This document shows positions 22,333-35,500 of a stretch of 64,000 nucleotides of DNA, piece by piece (position 1 is the stretch's first letter; every line of letters begins with the position of its first letter). The stretch is from NCBI GenBank assembly GCA_049724395.1, contig JAUGWO010000007.1:124001-188000 (forward strand). The letters are read 5' to 3'. Under the pieces are notes generated by a model. It made no database searches, was not told where the DNA came from, and saw only the letters and a program-made list of their open reading frames with translations. This DNA comes from Spongospora subterranea f. sp. subterranea (Eukaryota > Endomyxa: Phytomyxea > Phytomyxea > Plasmodiophorida). The translations under genes were made by a program, and so were the position numbers.

Positions 22333-23856
22333 TTATTCAACGAGTGGATGTACGGTTGATGTAGGGTTATCAATCTCCAAATATTCATCATTTGATGGCT
22401 CGTCTATCAATGCAATAATGGCGCAAACAGCCAATCCTGCGCCGACTGCTCCCATGACAAATATCGATGCGATGCTCCCGTGAAATCGTGATAGGATCGG
22501 GCCACTTAACACGCTGGCGATAATTTGTGGAAGGCACTGGGACAAATTGAATGTTGCAGCATGAATTCCTGCTTCAGGTGTCCTTGAGATTTCTTTAGTG
22601 ACGATCATCCAGGGTATGGTATTTGTGGCAGCGAATGTAATTCCAAGAATAGCATACAGAACGATGGCACTGGGCACAGTCGAAATGAACGGCATGATCA
22701 AAAGTGTTAGCATGAGATGGATTTCAGCAGCTACAAATATCGGCATCATGCCAAACTTCCTAATTGTGGATGCTAAGCATTGTGCAAATGCCGCGGATGA
22801 TAAAGAAAGACCAAACAACGCCAAGTTTCCAAACCGCACACCTTCCTCATACTGAAGACGGGCCACCGAACCAATTCCCGCCATTGGGATGCCCTTGTTT
22901 ATATGCTGACCGAAATAATCGGTACCATACACCATGAACGAAAACCACGCAAACGAATTACAGAACTGGATAAGAAACGCTTTCCGGACTGTATCAGGCA
23001 AACGAGGCATTGAAGTAAAAGACGTCCAAACAACTGACGGTAGTGAGTTTCGTGGTGACCGACTTTCAGCAAACCGTTGGCGATCCTCAGTCGCCAATAC
23101 AATTGTAATTAGGCAATACGATATAATCAACAGAGCCGCTCCGAAAAACACAACTTGCACCTCTCCACCTAAGAAGGGGATCGCCCGGTCTAGATTCAAC
23201 TACCAAACCACAGAGGCTTTAGATCATTGATGATGTCATCATATTTGCTCTCACCGATCCAATCAGATATCCTGTCGCTTTTCCCAGACCATCATGAATA
23301 CTGATAAACGCACTCGCATCCCCTTGCTGGGCGATTGGGACCATATCAGCAATCATCGCTCGGGTCGGTGCCATCATTGCGTTGATCGAACAGTCTAAAA
23401 AACAGAAAGCCATGACCGCAATCGCTAAACTAAGGTGCATTCCTAGATCAGTTGAGCCGCCAAGCCCATGCCCGATCCGCTCTGCTTGAGAAAACAGCAG
23501 TAACGACGTCGACGTGGATAAAGCCGCGCCCATTATGAAAGGGCGGCGTCTACCAAACCGACTCTGAGATTGATCAGATAAAATGCCAATAAACGGCTGG
23601 ACTATAATTCCGGATACTGGCCCGGCAAGCCATGCCAAGCCGACTGTCTCCGGATTCATCCCTAAGTGTAACAGCGTCGGGGTAGAATACCCCACCTAAA
23701 CACTTAGCCGACCCATTCACACCGGTAGTTCGACAGGGGATGCCGTACCTGAACGGCCCAGGCGAGACTACTGGCCATGGCGGAGAAGAGAACGGCGAAG
23801 AGTCGGGAGCGCCTCCACTCCTTCTGCTGGAGGGTGCCATCCTGACATAACACCAT
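22333..23856 (-). CDS. SLC45 / plant-type sucrose transporter family (MFS)
   Basis: Exons: N-terminal piece from ATG 23856 (MVLCQDGTLQQKEWRR), a middle exon ending near 23246, and a long last exon ending at 22333. Joined, they give about 470 residues and 12 likely membrane spans. Diagnostic points are AMASSLAWAVQVGYSTPTLL in span 1, GPVSGIIVQPFIGILSD in span 2, and the conserved loop RFGRRRPFI between spans 2 and 3. These are shared by plant SUT and animal SLC45 proton-coupled sugar carriers. It probably imports a di- or monosaccharide across the plasma or vacuolar membrane; the substrate cannot be read from sequence. Confidence 0.9.
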
Positions 23857-24123
23857 AGATAGCGTTTAGAATAGTGACCGATAATTGCGTGCGATGGTTC
23901 CCTTGCCGCTAGTCAACCATTTCTGCAGAAAACAAGTCCGCACTGGGCCACATGTCAAGTCGCTAGTACCGCAACCGCGCCCGGTCAATGACATACATTG
24001 CTGCCGGAAACCAAATGGCGAGGCAAGTGAATGCTTCGAATAGGTTCGTTAAAGTCGTCGGTGGTTTTTATCCTTCGACAATGGCTTGAAGAAACCTATA
24101 TTGGCGAACTGGTTTATAGATGC
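23857..24123. other. Intergenic
   Basis: About 270 bp between the SLC45 start and the COG7 stop. Nothing recognisable apart from the likely SLC45 promoter. Confidence 0.5.
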
Positions 24124-27028
24124 CTATTTATTTAGTTTTGGATTTGACGTTTGTCGAATAAGCCGCAGTTGTTCAACTAATTGGGCATCTCGTTGATTAC
24201 CATTATAGGCCGACGATGCCGCTGGCTGGTCTTCTATCAGAGAATTGTGGACAACTACCAGATTCGGAGGAACATCAATTCCCAGGGCCGATACGATGTT
24301 GATCAAATATTCAAGATCCGTTGCGAGTTGCCTAAAACATCATACATTTGTAACAATCTATGATATTTGAGGGTCACATCTCTGACCTGGTGCCCGATTG
24401 AGATAAGTGTGTTAAAGCTTTTGTTGATGCAAACAACAACTGCACAGTGGTGTTAACAAGCTTTTCTAACCAGTGCAGCAATCCATCATCGTCACTATCG
24501 TCATCGCCGCCTTTGTGATATTGTTTAGCCACGATCATTGAACCTGGCGATAAATTACCTTGTTTTATTTGCGCTTCAAGCAATTGAACAACGCCGAATA
24601 GATGATCGCCAATCTTAGTTACATAGTCCGATGGCTGTGTCGAAAACACAGGAAAGCTTGGCTAAAAACGGGGAATGCATTCATTATGCAGTATAAGCAG
24701 ATATTCCAGAATTACAGATGTTCTGGATGGGCTGGGGGAACTCCAAACAGGCAATGTCGCGAACCCTTGTAAGAGGTTGCGAACCTCCAAAAGCAGCGAG
24801 TCAAAAGCAACGCCTTTCATGGTTCCAACCAAGGCCTGCGATTGTTGAATTGGATGGGGTAAAAAATGGGTATCTACTGATGGAAGCGGTAAAAACACAC
24901 AGGACAAAATATGAACAATCGGAGTCTCACTTGAATCAGAATGATTTTTGTCGACCATCGTAACCAAAAATGTATTTCGGCCACGTTGATGTGATACGAA
25001 CTGTCTCCAGAACTGAATCTCCAAACTGTACGCTGGTTCTTGTGTAATCAGAGGACGCAAGGATTGCGAAAGAACGGTGACACATTTGATATCAAGTTTT
25101 TGCATCTGAAACCGTTGATTATGCAAACTGACCGCAACGCCATGTATCTATACCTCTTTATGTAGACGACGGCTAAAGCGAACCAAGCGAAAAGCGGTGG
25201 AAACTGATGACCAATCCGGGTCAACAGGGTCTCCAGGCTTCTCGAATCCCGCTAAATTCCGTATTTTTCGCACATACGATAAAGAATGCTGTTGAAACAT
25301 TGAAACAGCGAAACCAGATATCTTGGGGAACACAGTACCTGGAAATAATCCGAGAACGCTGAATCCAGTGCCACCGACAGGGGTTGGGAATATGCCCCGC
25401 ATGAGAATTTGAGGCAATGCTCTAGAGACTGTTGAGATATATCAGACAGCAGACCTGATGTCCGGATTAGCGATATCAGCATATGCTGCAACAAAAAAAG
25501 CGGAGACCTATAGATTCATCGGCAGCGTCAAGCATTTTATAACAGCCGGCTTCCGTGTCCAATTGATGAATTATATTTGCAACTCTGATACCGAGGAATT
25601 TCTTGGCGAACTCGACGTATCTACAATTCGATTAAACGATTAAAAAAAACGCGCGGGATGTGTCACCTTGCTCCATATGGGAAAAACACTGATGCGAAAG
25701 AAGACAGAAGATGATCAATTTTTTGTGTCTCGCTGATAGGAATGTACGCATCAATTAACCGAACAATAAAATTTTTGGAGAACGCCAAAACCGATACTAT
25801 GACAGCAATCGGATCAGTAGATTGGTCAACGAATTCGTTGATCCACTGGTCCAGTTTTCGCCGAGCACTTTTCGCCATCTTTACGGCTGCCGGTTTTATC
25901 AGCGTTACAATGATGTAGCATTATTAGCGTTTCTACCTAAGTCCTCCACCGAAACCTCGGTTATATGTGACAGCAAAATTTGTGTCTCTTGAGCCATCAT
26001 ACGGTCGATTTTATCGAAATATTCTGGAAGCCAAATAGGGAATTCATCCATTTTTCCCTGACAATCAGAAAATACAGCTGAATAACAAGCCACAAACCGA
26101 GTTTCAACATACTTGAGATGTCTCAGCGGCTTCCGTCAACCAATCGGTACGCGATCCAAAATACAATTCCCTAACTGCATCCGACCGCCCAATTTTGGAG
26201 AATATCCGTCTGAACGACGACAGATTCTCCAAATCTAGGTTCTGAATCGCATTGAGTAAGTGGGGGCAACATATCGCTTCTAAACGTGTCCGAAGCTCAT
26301 CCAGCTCTGACAAACTAATCAAAACCAGATATAGGGAGCATGAGGCGGCATACCGGACTGCCTTCGCTCGAAATCGGGCACCTTCTCCAGAAGTTGTAAA
26401 CTCGATTGCATAGCCTGTCAAAGTTTAGGTGATCAGTGGCGTCCCCAGATTTAGACACAGCGTTGACCTCGATTTCGACAGCAATTTTCTCAAATTCTCT
26501 GGAATCGAATAGGACATCGATCATTCTGAGGTGATGTTTCCAGTTTTGGACTTCAGCGACGAGTTTGACGCAGCGCTCGATGCGAGATTTGATCTTGTCC
26601 ACTTTTTCCAATAGCGCCACCGAGGCTTCGGTTCGTTCATCGACAATTGACAGTTGGGCGATCAGTGTATCAAGGCGCTTCTTTAGGTTGCTTCCAGTAT
26701 TGGAGATAAAATTGAGCTCCACCAAAAGCCTGAACGGACACGGATCTGTCAATAAAACAATTCTCAGGCCGATCCATAGCCCATTACTCTGGTAATTGTT
26801 CCAAAAGCTGTGCTTTGCAAACAGAGATCTTTCCTGAGAGCGATTTTCCTTCAATTTGCGCTTTCGATACGAGATCGGATATGAACGTCTAGAGAAGCGA
26901 TTGACCGGAAATTAATGACCATGACGTTGAACCAAAAATACCTCTGTTAATTCACTATCACCGGTCAGTAAATCGTCGACGGTTCGTCGTGAGGTCTGCT
27001 CGGATGATCCCTCCTGTGATAATCCCAT
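24124..27028 (-). CDS. COG7: Conserved oligomeric Golgi complex subunit 7
   Basis: A minus-strand gene of many exons from ATG 27028 (MGLSQEGSSEQTSRR) to the stop at 24124. The diagnostic N-terminal third has a coiled coil followed by VALLEKVDKIKSRIE and VAEVQNWKHHLRMIDVLFDS, the COG7 segment (human EIDRVKSRM ... EADKW). Next comes ELRTRLEAICCPHLLNAIQ with FSKIGRSDAVRELYF. The C-terminal exon QLATDLEYLINIVSALG matches the COG7 end. COG7 is part of lobe B of the tether for retrograde vesicles within the Golgi. The order of exons is clear; several middle borders (24660-25880) were not fixed precisely. Confidence 0.85.
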
Positions 27029-27763
27029 GGTGACGCGACGATGATCATCAACCAGATGATGAGATCAACTCCGCAACCAATGACATGGCGCTTAATCCGG
27101 CTCAACGTGTAACATGAACACTATTCGAAGACCGACCTGAGGAATGACTAGAGAATCTATCTCCCATGTGTATTAGATTAACAATTATCGTTGGGTAATT
27201 TCTTCGACTGTTTTACTGGTTTGAAGTGGCCACTCAAGTCGACAGCGAGACCCATCGCCTGTGTCTTTGAATGCAATCACATACAGAAAAAGGGCGTTAC
27301 GTTGTCGGCTCGCAATAATGACTTCATGATCATGTGCAAGGTCATTACCAGTGTGCACTCTACCTTTGACGAAACGGTCCTGATTCCAGTACGACGTCAT
27401 CATGAAGGACCGGCTGCAGCATCTGGAAGCCTGATGATTCGACCTGGGCTACTGGAGCCCGGGGAGTTGCCATGATGAGGACGACAACGACCTGGTCTAA
27501 TCCCATTGACCTGAAGTTCAACGAAAGTTCCATTTATAGAAAAAAATCCGCATTCCCTTTGACAGGTTTTCTCGTTACACATGGGGCGATTCCATTGGCG
27601 AGCAGTGTAACAGTGTATATATACGAAGAGGACATGTCCAGTGTGGACGGGGTCGGGGTGAACAGCGGCGCGGCCCCATCCCCAAACGCGGATCATGATG
27701 ATCTAAATCAGGGGGAGAACACCGATCATATTATTAAACGGATTCTGACCTTATGATCAGGAT
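27029..27763. other. Divergent intergenic region, possible 5' exon of INTS2
   Basis: Separates divergent COG7 and INTS2. A plus frame at 27472-27756 is open and ends just before the INTS2 start with acidic DHDDLNQGENTDHIIKRIL. It could be an upstream exon or leader, but no clean splice join was found. Confidence 0.35.
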
Positions 27764-30635
27764 ATGTATGCGGCTGTTCGATCATTGGATATCCAAACGC
27801 TGGGCCGGGCTAGCGAAGCTGACATAACACCGTATCTTCCCGTACTGATTTTGTACGCCGAAAGTTTACCACATTGTCGTGCGCTTCTCGACAAATTTGC
27901 CAAACCAGCTAACGCAGTACTCCGTTTTCATCAGGAGATATCCAATATTCACCAGATTCCCGAACTCACCACTTCATGTCTTGACGAAATTCCAGCTTTC
28001 TCCCGCTGCCCGCTCAAAGCACGGATTCAAATCGTCATTCAATTGATTCGTTCATGCTCTCCTTCCGTAATCCTCTCGTCGTCCGTTGTTCGCGATGAAG
28101 TGGGATCTATAATTGCCATCATCCTCTTGCAATCAATCGAGGTTCTACCTTTGCCACTGTTGCTGAAATCGTTGATTGTTCAAGATGACGGTGCCGGATT
28201 GGTTGAAAGAATCGCCATGAACTGCCACGATTTAACGTCAACCATCGTGGATCATTGTATCGATTATTTGGATGACGCTCTCTCTAGTTCGGCTGAATCA
28301 ACGCTAAGAAGGCTTGCAGGGCTTTCCTTAGCTAATGCCCATGCTGTACGACGCGCGCTGGTCTCCAGAAAATCATCTGCCAGTATCATATTTCAAATAA
28401 CGGCTGAGATCCTTCGCGATGATGCATCCTTTCTCAGTTCGATTTTTGCAAGAACCAACTATAGCGATCTTCACCTTATCAATTCGCTAAGATCGCTACC
28501 AGGTTCATCGGACACGAAGTCCGCCCAAAACCAGGGGAAGGCCACGTCGACGACGGTTAACCCATTATGCAGATTGATATCTGCAAGAATAAGCCAAGCA
28601 TTAGGGAGTCTGATCGGGCTGGTGGACCAAGAGGTGTATTCCGAAGCGATGCTTCTTTTCCACACCCTATGTCAGATGCACAGTACGCTGCAGTTTTTGT
28701 TTTCAAGGGAAGCCGTTAATGCGGCGTTAGACACACTTCAAAATCTGGCATTCCATAGCCAACCGCTTAGTGATCATTGTCTGTGCTTCTTGTTCTTATG
28801 CTCAAACCTTTTCAAGGTCGCATCAGCTGAACGAGTGAGGTCGTCATTTTCTGGGGCATACCGTTCGCTGCTCTTTCTACGAATTACTATGGCTTGTACA
28901 CAAGGAGATCGCTCAATCGGAGGGCTTCTTTCTGAAGCCGTTGGCTTCAGTATTCGACCGTTGACAGGACACTTGGAGAAGCTGGCGGAGATAATTGTTG
29001 CAGAAATGTCCTCTTCAGTTGTTGAACTGGTTTTAACAACTTCTGCCATGAATCTGGAGCTGTTCAGTTATGCACTTCGCTCAAATCAACTGAAAAAGTG
29101 AACTGCAGGGTCCTTCGCGCGCTCATGTCAAAACCTGTCTCACGAACTGTATACAGCAAATTATCACGAATCCTCGCCTTCCTTTGAATCCGTTATTTCC
29201 TGCCGTCTTGCGAAACATTGCTGAACTATGCATCTCGTCTAGCACAGTATCCGATGCGTATAGCCGTTTATCTTGGGTTCATCTGCTTCCAGAGGCAGTA
29301 ATTTTCGGTTCTTTGAAATCGATATCGCTAGGGGTGGAGACGCGGCAGACTGTGGTATCTAAATCGCGTGTGGCAACTGCAGTTCTGGTAACCTACTACG
29401 CTCTGTATTTCAACAGAAGCGCCAATTCCAAAGCTACTGCTGCCTATCAAGCGTTTCGATATCCGTCAACAATCATTGAGAGTTTGCCAGCCATCGGCCT
29501 TATTCGTTATATGGAAAAATCCAGCCCAGATTTCGACTCAATTCTTCCCAGTTTTTTGGATCTGGTTTTCGATGTGTTTCCTGAACTGCCGCAAATTGAC
29601 GATGAACTTTATGATTCGGTTTATTCGCATTTACGATTGTGTTCTTTACCGCTACTTACACAGAGTTGCAGTTCCGCCTCTCAGCAAAATCCGCATTGGT
29701 GTGTTGATGTTCTCAGCGCCACCTCAATTCCACCTACAATTGCGGAAACATCACAGTTTGTTGCTGTCTTGTACCACTTTCTCAATTCGGATGAAGACAT
29801 CAGGATGGGTTTAGATGAGGACGTTAGAGAAGTTTGGCATTATTGCCGTTGTCTATCCGGCAGTATCAGTTTCTTCCACTTATCTCTTGTTGCTTTCACG
29901 GGACGGGTCTTCCTGTTATCAGAAATCGATGATAATCCTGGTCTTGCATTACAGTGCAGCCCCCGTACATGGACTGTATCTGAATCGTTGCTTAAGGTAT
30001 TTCTCCAATCTGTTCGCGTCTTTTTGCAAAGGTTCCGAGCGCATGTAAAAGCAAGCGGCGATTTTTCGGTTAACCCACTGATTTACGATTTGAAAGTTGC
30101 ATTGAACGTCATCCGTTTTTCGATTGGTTCCGGGAGCGATGCGATAGGTTTTCTTGGCTGCCGATATGTCGATTCTGAGTGTAGAAAACATCCCGGACTG
30201 CTGTCATCCATTCTCTCACAAGGATTTGATATTGATATTTTGCCCAAATTTGTCAAGTATACACCCATCGTGAAAGAGTCCACATCATTAGTTCTCCCGT
30301 TGTTATCTCTAGAGTATGAGAATGAGCAAATATTTTCATTGCATCTTCTTGCCGAATTGACGCTCGTTCGAGCCGATGGAACTTTGGAACTCTGCTCTAT
30401 GGTTTTGAATCGGTTTGCTGGTGAAACATCGGACACAATCGTACCGCATCTAGGGGTTTTGAGGTCGTGCTTGATATCGTTGGTCAGTTTCGTTAAGGTT
30501 TATCCTAAACTGATTCCCGATTTGGTGCGTCTGTTAACGATTGTGAGACCTGAACGTGGCGTACCGTCCCTAGAGTCCGATCTTGCACGTGAAGTTGATG
30601 ACGCGTTCACATTAATCGCTCAAACCATGCCTTAA
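27764..30635 (+). CDS. INTS2: Integrator complex subunit 2
   Basis: Two long open blocks (about 27764-29095 and 29130-30635) together encode roughly 930 residues of alpha-solenoid. Matches to INTS2 are clear in the second block: RVATAVLVTYYALYF (human RFSITAQLLVLYYIL region), VNPLIYDLKVALNVIRF, ILSQGFDIDILPKFV, YENEQIFSLHLLAEL and LVSFVKVYPKLIPDLVRLL, in the same order as in animals. The N-terminus (ASEADITPYLPVLILY) matches the start of human INTS2. The join between blocks (29020-29170) needs an intron or carries an indel; a 79-nt GT...CTGCAG intron keeps frame. Integrator cleaves snRNA and other nascent transcripts at RNA polymerase II. Confidence 0.8.
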
Positions 30636-31769
30636 CATGATCCGGTCGTGTCACACCATAAAACAAGGGCGCCGTTTTTCATCTGTTCGATAAGATATTT
30701 CAACAATCTGTAGATTATCGTCTACCACTATTTATAAACACTTTTTACAATGAGTGCGGCGATGCGTATCGGATTTCAGGGTTGAAGAACTCCTGTGCGA
30801 ATGAGAAGTGAGGCGAAGACAACTCAACCAAACAACAACAAAACGGGTCAACGGTCGAGATGGCGAGAAAACGATCTTGTGCATCACACAAGAAATACAA
30901 CGTCAACCATCGCTGGAAGCGAGTACTCGACGGCAGCATTTACCACTACTGCGAGCAAGATCGAAGGAAACCTTTTCAAATGATATGTTGGCACGGAAAA
31001 GGGTGCCGTCGCCAGTACCAGTCTCAAAAGTGGTCTGAACCACTGCAGGATTGAGAAAACACGGACGATCAGCCAGAAAAATACCCTGCTCTATGAGATG
31101 TACATCAGCGCTACCGAATTCGACCCGCTGCAATCCACTTGTCGTCCAACAACACTCACCGCCGAGAAGGCAAGGTAACCAGCGTTGCAATCATCCCCAT
31201 CCAGGTTCAATTGCGAAGAAAGCGGCACGACAGCGATCACACCGAGCTGCAGTTCACTGACGGCACCGCCTCTCGAACTCCTTGAGTATATCCAAAAGCG
31301 TCCTCCGCCGACGTGTTTCAATTACCGCGTCAGATTTCGCGGCAGAATCGAAACTTGCTTGGGCATCCGCCGATTGGTGCCGTCAGTGAACTGCAGGTTG
31401 CCGCTTTCTTGGCACATGGGGTCTGGATTGGGATTATTGCAACGCTGGTTACCTTGCATTTCTCGGCGAAATCAATGTGGCGATAGAAAAGCGGATTGCG
31501 CAGCATTATATCTACCGGGCAATGCCAATGTCGCCATTCAAACGATGGACCGGTCTGAAACTTTCCCCCACGAGTGTGCGTATTGACCTGATCATGGAAT
31601 TTGGAGAACTGGATTTCCAATTGCCGGTACCTGTTTAGCCAGTTTGGCACAGCACACACAGGGTATCCATGGATAGGTTACGCACAGCCGCCATGACGCC
31701 ATTTCGAACCCACAGCCACTGACCGCGGCGCCAGGTCGTTGGCAAACACACTCTGGGCGAAAACGATCG
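30636..31769. other. Region of small frames with an inverted duplication
   Basis: No assigned gene. Two similar segments lie in opposite orientation (about 31120-31270 and 31370-31510). A plus frame at 30860-31054 has Cys/His-rich character (YHYCEQDRRKPFQMICWHG), and a minus frame spans 31330-31659. Either could be exons of small, tail-to-tail paralogues. No family is recognised. Confidence 0.4.
31120..31510. repeat. Diverged inverted repeat, arms about 100-140 bp
   Basis: The left arm (about 31120-31267) matches the reverse complement of the right arm (about 31370-31510). The best-kept stretch is AAGGTAACCAGCGTTGCAAT in both. A second kept block contains AAGAAAGCGGCA and CTGCAGTTCACTGACGGCAC. 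In one shared frame (VTSVAIIPIQ) the only differences in that block are at third codon positions. Confidence 0.75.
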
Positions 31770-32474
31770 ATGACCAAGAGGGAATTTGAGCTGAACCTCT
31801 CGGATGACGCCAAGTCTGTCAAAGTCGTCTTGGTAGGAGATGGTGCGGTTGGCAAAACAAGCATGCTGACACGATATTCGTCAAATGCGTTCTGTCCGGA
31901 TCACATCCCGACGATCTTCGAAAATTGCTGGCTCGACCGCGTCGTGGATGGTCGGAAAATTGAACTGGCACTTTGGGACAATGCCGGGCAAGAAGAATTT
32001 GACAAAATCCGATTGCTATCGTATCAAAATACCGATGTGTTTCTCGTTGTGTTTGCGATCAACAGTCCAACGTCGTTGGACCATGTGAAATCCGAATGGA
32101 TGCCGGAGATTACCGAATATTGCCAAGGCGTTCCTGTGATGCGTTAGTCATTCTGACATATCTCTATCCAAGGTTATTGATACGCGTTCTCTTGTGCAGT
32201 TATCGGTTCCAAAACGGATCTCAGAGGGGTGCCTGGCGTTCGGGCGTCGTCATTCGATGACGGCAGAATGTTGGCGCAGGAAATCGGCGCCGCCGCCTAT
32301 ATGGAATGCTCCGCCAAGACATCGGATGGGTGCGCCGCCGTATTTGATCAAGCGATCAGGGAGGCGTTGGTCGGTCAAGATCGCAGGCAAGAAGAAGACG
32401 CTGACCCACAGAAATCATGCCAAGACCGCGAACAGCCAGCAATGCTGTACCGTTCTCTAATTAATATCTCCTAA
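31770..32474 (+). CDS. Rho-family small GTPase
   Basis: Two exons (31770-32142 and 32200-32474; 57-nt intron) encode about 215 residues. P-loop GDGAVGKTS, effector loop HIPTIFENC, switch 2 DNAGQEEFDKIR (Asn where Rho has Thr), guanine motif GSKTDLR and ECSAKTS are visible. A short insert after SKTDLR replaces the longer Rho insert helix. Rho GTPases steer actin and polarity at membranes. In the frame chosen here the protein ends in YRSLINIS without a CAAX box. The next frame ends KKKTLTHR ... QQCCTVL, which looks exactly like a basic region plus prenylation box, so the true 3' end may use another splice or the sequence may carry an indel. Confidence 0.87.
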
Positions 32475-32564
32475 TTATTGTATAAATGTATTTTCACGTC
32501 AACGGATACCAACATCGTGTCCCTAATAACCCATGTCCTTGAACGATTCGGTGTTGTCCCATTC
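32475..32564. other. Convergent intergenic space
   Basis: About 90 bp between the stop codons of the Rho-family gene and kinesin-2, holding both 3' ends. Confidence 0.5.
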
Positions 32565-35500
32565 CTACACCATTTGACTAAACTCACGATGGAATACCGT
32601 CCATCCAGATCGCACCTGTGTTGTTCTCTCTGGAAGGTCCAGTTCTAAGCTAAGAATGTTATCGATACGGAAACGGCTGCTTTTGTTGCCCAACGCCGAC
32701 GCTACTCGGGAATATTCTGACAACGGTCGGAACTGCCCTGGATGCGCCGAGGTCGGGCGTCTTATGGACCTGTGTCGAAGTCGAAACAACATTCACGAAA
32801 ATTGTGTTGTTTTTACCGACCCGTTTATAGCTGCAACATTTGGAGTTCTAACCTCACATGTCCCTTTCTCCTCATTGTAATGAATGCGATCTCGAACCTG
32901 AAATGTTCGTCTGAATGACAGTTTGTACAAGACGGGCTTGCCGCTGAATCACATTATCGATCTGTTGCGGAATGATGAAGTTATCCAATATCAGTGTCTT
33001 GAGCTGCAGCTGCCTTGATAGCTCGCGGCTTGTCTCTAACATGTCCTCCCCTGTGTTGCGATCATCCATCAGTCTCACAGCAAACGACGTCGACAACCAG
33101 AAATCCTACGATCCTGTTGAAGATCGACCTGCGTGTCGATCATTTCCTGCTTGATATCGGCGTATTTCTCCCGAACTTTCTTCAGTTTTTCCGAGATGCG
33201 CTTCACCTCGACTTCTTGGCTGTCGTACTGACGACACATCGTGAATGACCTCTGAACAAAAGTGCAGCACACGGCTCGCCGCCCACCTTTTTTGCAATCT
33301 CCAATTGCGCCTCTTCTTTCTGCCGCAGAAGCCGAGTCTTGAGTTCCTCATCCAGCTACAAACACACAGGACATGTGGGCCAGTACGCCAGACAAAGCCG
33401 GTGTGGAAACCATACCCGCGCTTGCTCCAGCACCGACTGTTTCGTCTGTAAATCTCGCGCCTTTTGCTTGGCCTCGTCGATGATCTGTGATCCATAGAGC
33501 AGTTTCTTCTCGATCCCGGCCAATTTCGCTTTCAGCTTGTCCCGTTCTTGGCGTTCGTTCTCGAGCCCGGACTGCCTGGATCGCAGCTCCTCCTTCTTCT
33601 GTCTGGTTTTAGATGTCACGATGCTCGCTTCCGCCATGATCTGTTCCCTGTCGGCCCGAACCTGCTTCTCAACGTCTTCCCGCTTTTTGGCATGCTCCGT
33701 TTCCATCGCCCTGATTTGCTCTGGATTCAGCCCAGATATTGGGAGAGCCCCGTTTTCCCCAATTCCAGACTGATTCGTCTGATCGCACAATTAGAGTTTG
33801 TTTCCACTAATATCATCACTGAAAATGAGGAGCCAACCATTGCGGTTGGTATCGCCGTTTGCTGAAGGAGCTCTTTAAGGCGTTGGATTTCGTCCTGATA
33901 GAGCCGGAGCTGAGCGTCCTTTGGGTCTTCGTTTATCTGAGGTTTATTCTGAATGTGCTTGGCGCGCGACGCGAACCTGACATGATTCTTCAGTTCCAGT
34001 ATCCCAGATTGCTCGGCAAAACGGTACCTCAATGTGCTCGTGGTTTCCTCAACATTATAGGCAGCTGGCCCGATATTGGCAATCATTATCTAATGGAAAC
34101 GCGTTAGCCTGACCCAGCGATGGTTTTCCAAAACACTCCCATACGGTTTTGGTGTTTCCACCAAGGGAATCCTGCAGGAGCCTTGTTAGCTTGCTGTTGC
34201 GATATGGAACGTGCGTCTGCCTAAACGATGAGTTTCGACCATTGGTGGTGTGGCACCATTTCCGCATCACAGAACGCGACTGACGTTTTCGAGGTTAACG
34301 CGCGAATAACATTGCCCAACGCTGATAACGACAGATTGATCTTCGTCGCTTCTTGCAGCCGGACACCCTGGGCACAAAATCACGGTTTACCGAATCCCGA
34401 CAAGATCGCCATCAAACAACAATGCTGTCTGACCGACGCGCCCGTCTTGGATTGCCGCTCACTTCCTGCCAGATCGACAAGGTTTAATTTGCCAGCCCTA
34501 ATATGGGCCACACCATCGCTCCCAACTTCGCTAGTCTCGATCGTGATGCGAAAAATGCAATGGGATCGCGATGAATTCCGGTTCATATTGGTTTCCCCCA
34601 CCATTCGTTTACGCTGGCCGTGCTGAGACAGACACTCTCGTTGTTAGATCTCACAGCGATGGAAATGGCCCCCATGTGCTAATGACCATCAGGCACTGAT
34701 GGATCCGCTTCGAATTCTCAACAGCGATATTCTCCAAACCTTTGACATAGACGCCACGATCGCTGTCCTCCTTCAGATCAAGAAGGGCGTTGGGATCGTC
34801 GTCTTCCGACAAAAGGTCCCTGATTGTGTCGTTATAGATCTCGATGAATGAAACCGTCACCAAGAACGTCTGGACGTGTTTCCATTTCAATCGCAAGAAG
34901 GAACCAATGGGGCCGGCGGCCGACCTTGGATGCGTCCTGGTTACTCTCGATTCGATCGAAAACATGGCGAATCGACCGCGGGATGATACCTTGGCTTGAT
35001 TCGGGTTCTAACGCCCCCTAACGTTGTTGTAATATGGTCATCAGACACGATCTGGCCCATTTCCCATATATCATCCCACTAGTACCTCCATGGTCCAGGT
35101 CTTTCCCGTCCCCGTCTGGCCAAAGGCGAATATCGTCCCTGGAGTAATCGCCATCAGACAGAGGCAGCCGAGTACCAAAGAACTCGTTTCAGGTCGTACC
35201 ATTATATCCAGCGATGACGCTTTCCACGATCGGACAGGCGGTTTCCCTATAGATGGATTCCTGGGTATCGCTGAACGACGAGTGTGGCGGGATTAGAACG
35301 TGGGGCCGATGGCATTCTGGCGCTACCTTACTTGGCGCCAAACACGATATCGTAGGCCCATGTTCGGCCCTGGTCGGCGGCGTCGTTGGGGTTGGCGTCG
35401 CTCTTCAGCACGATCACCTGGCCCATCTTCTTATCGATTTGCACTACACTATTGGGCCAAACGGCAAATCAACGTCTATTCGCGGTCGTGGGCAAAACAA

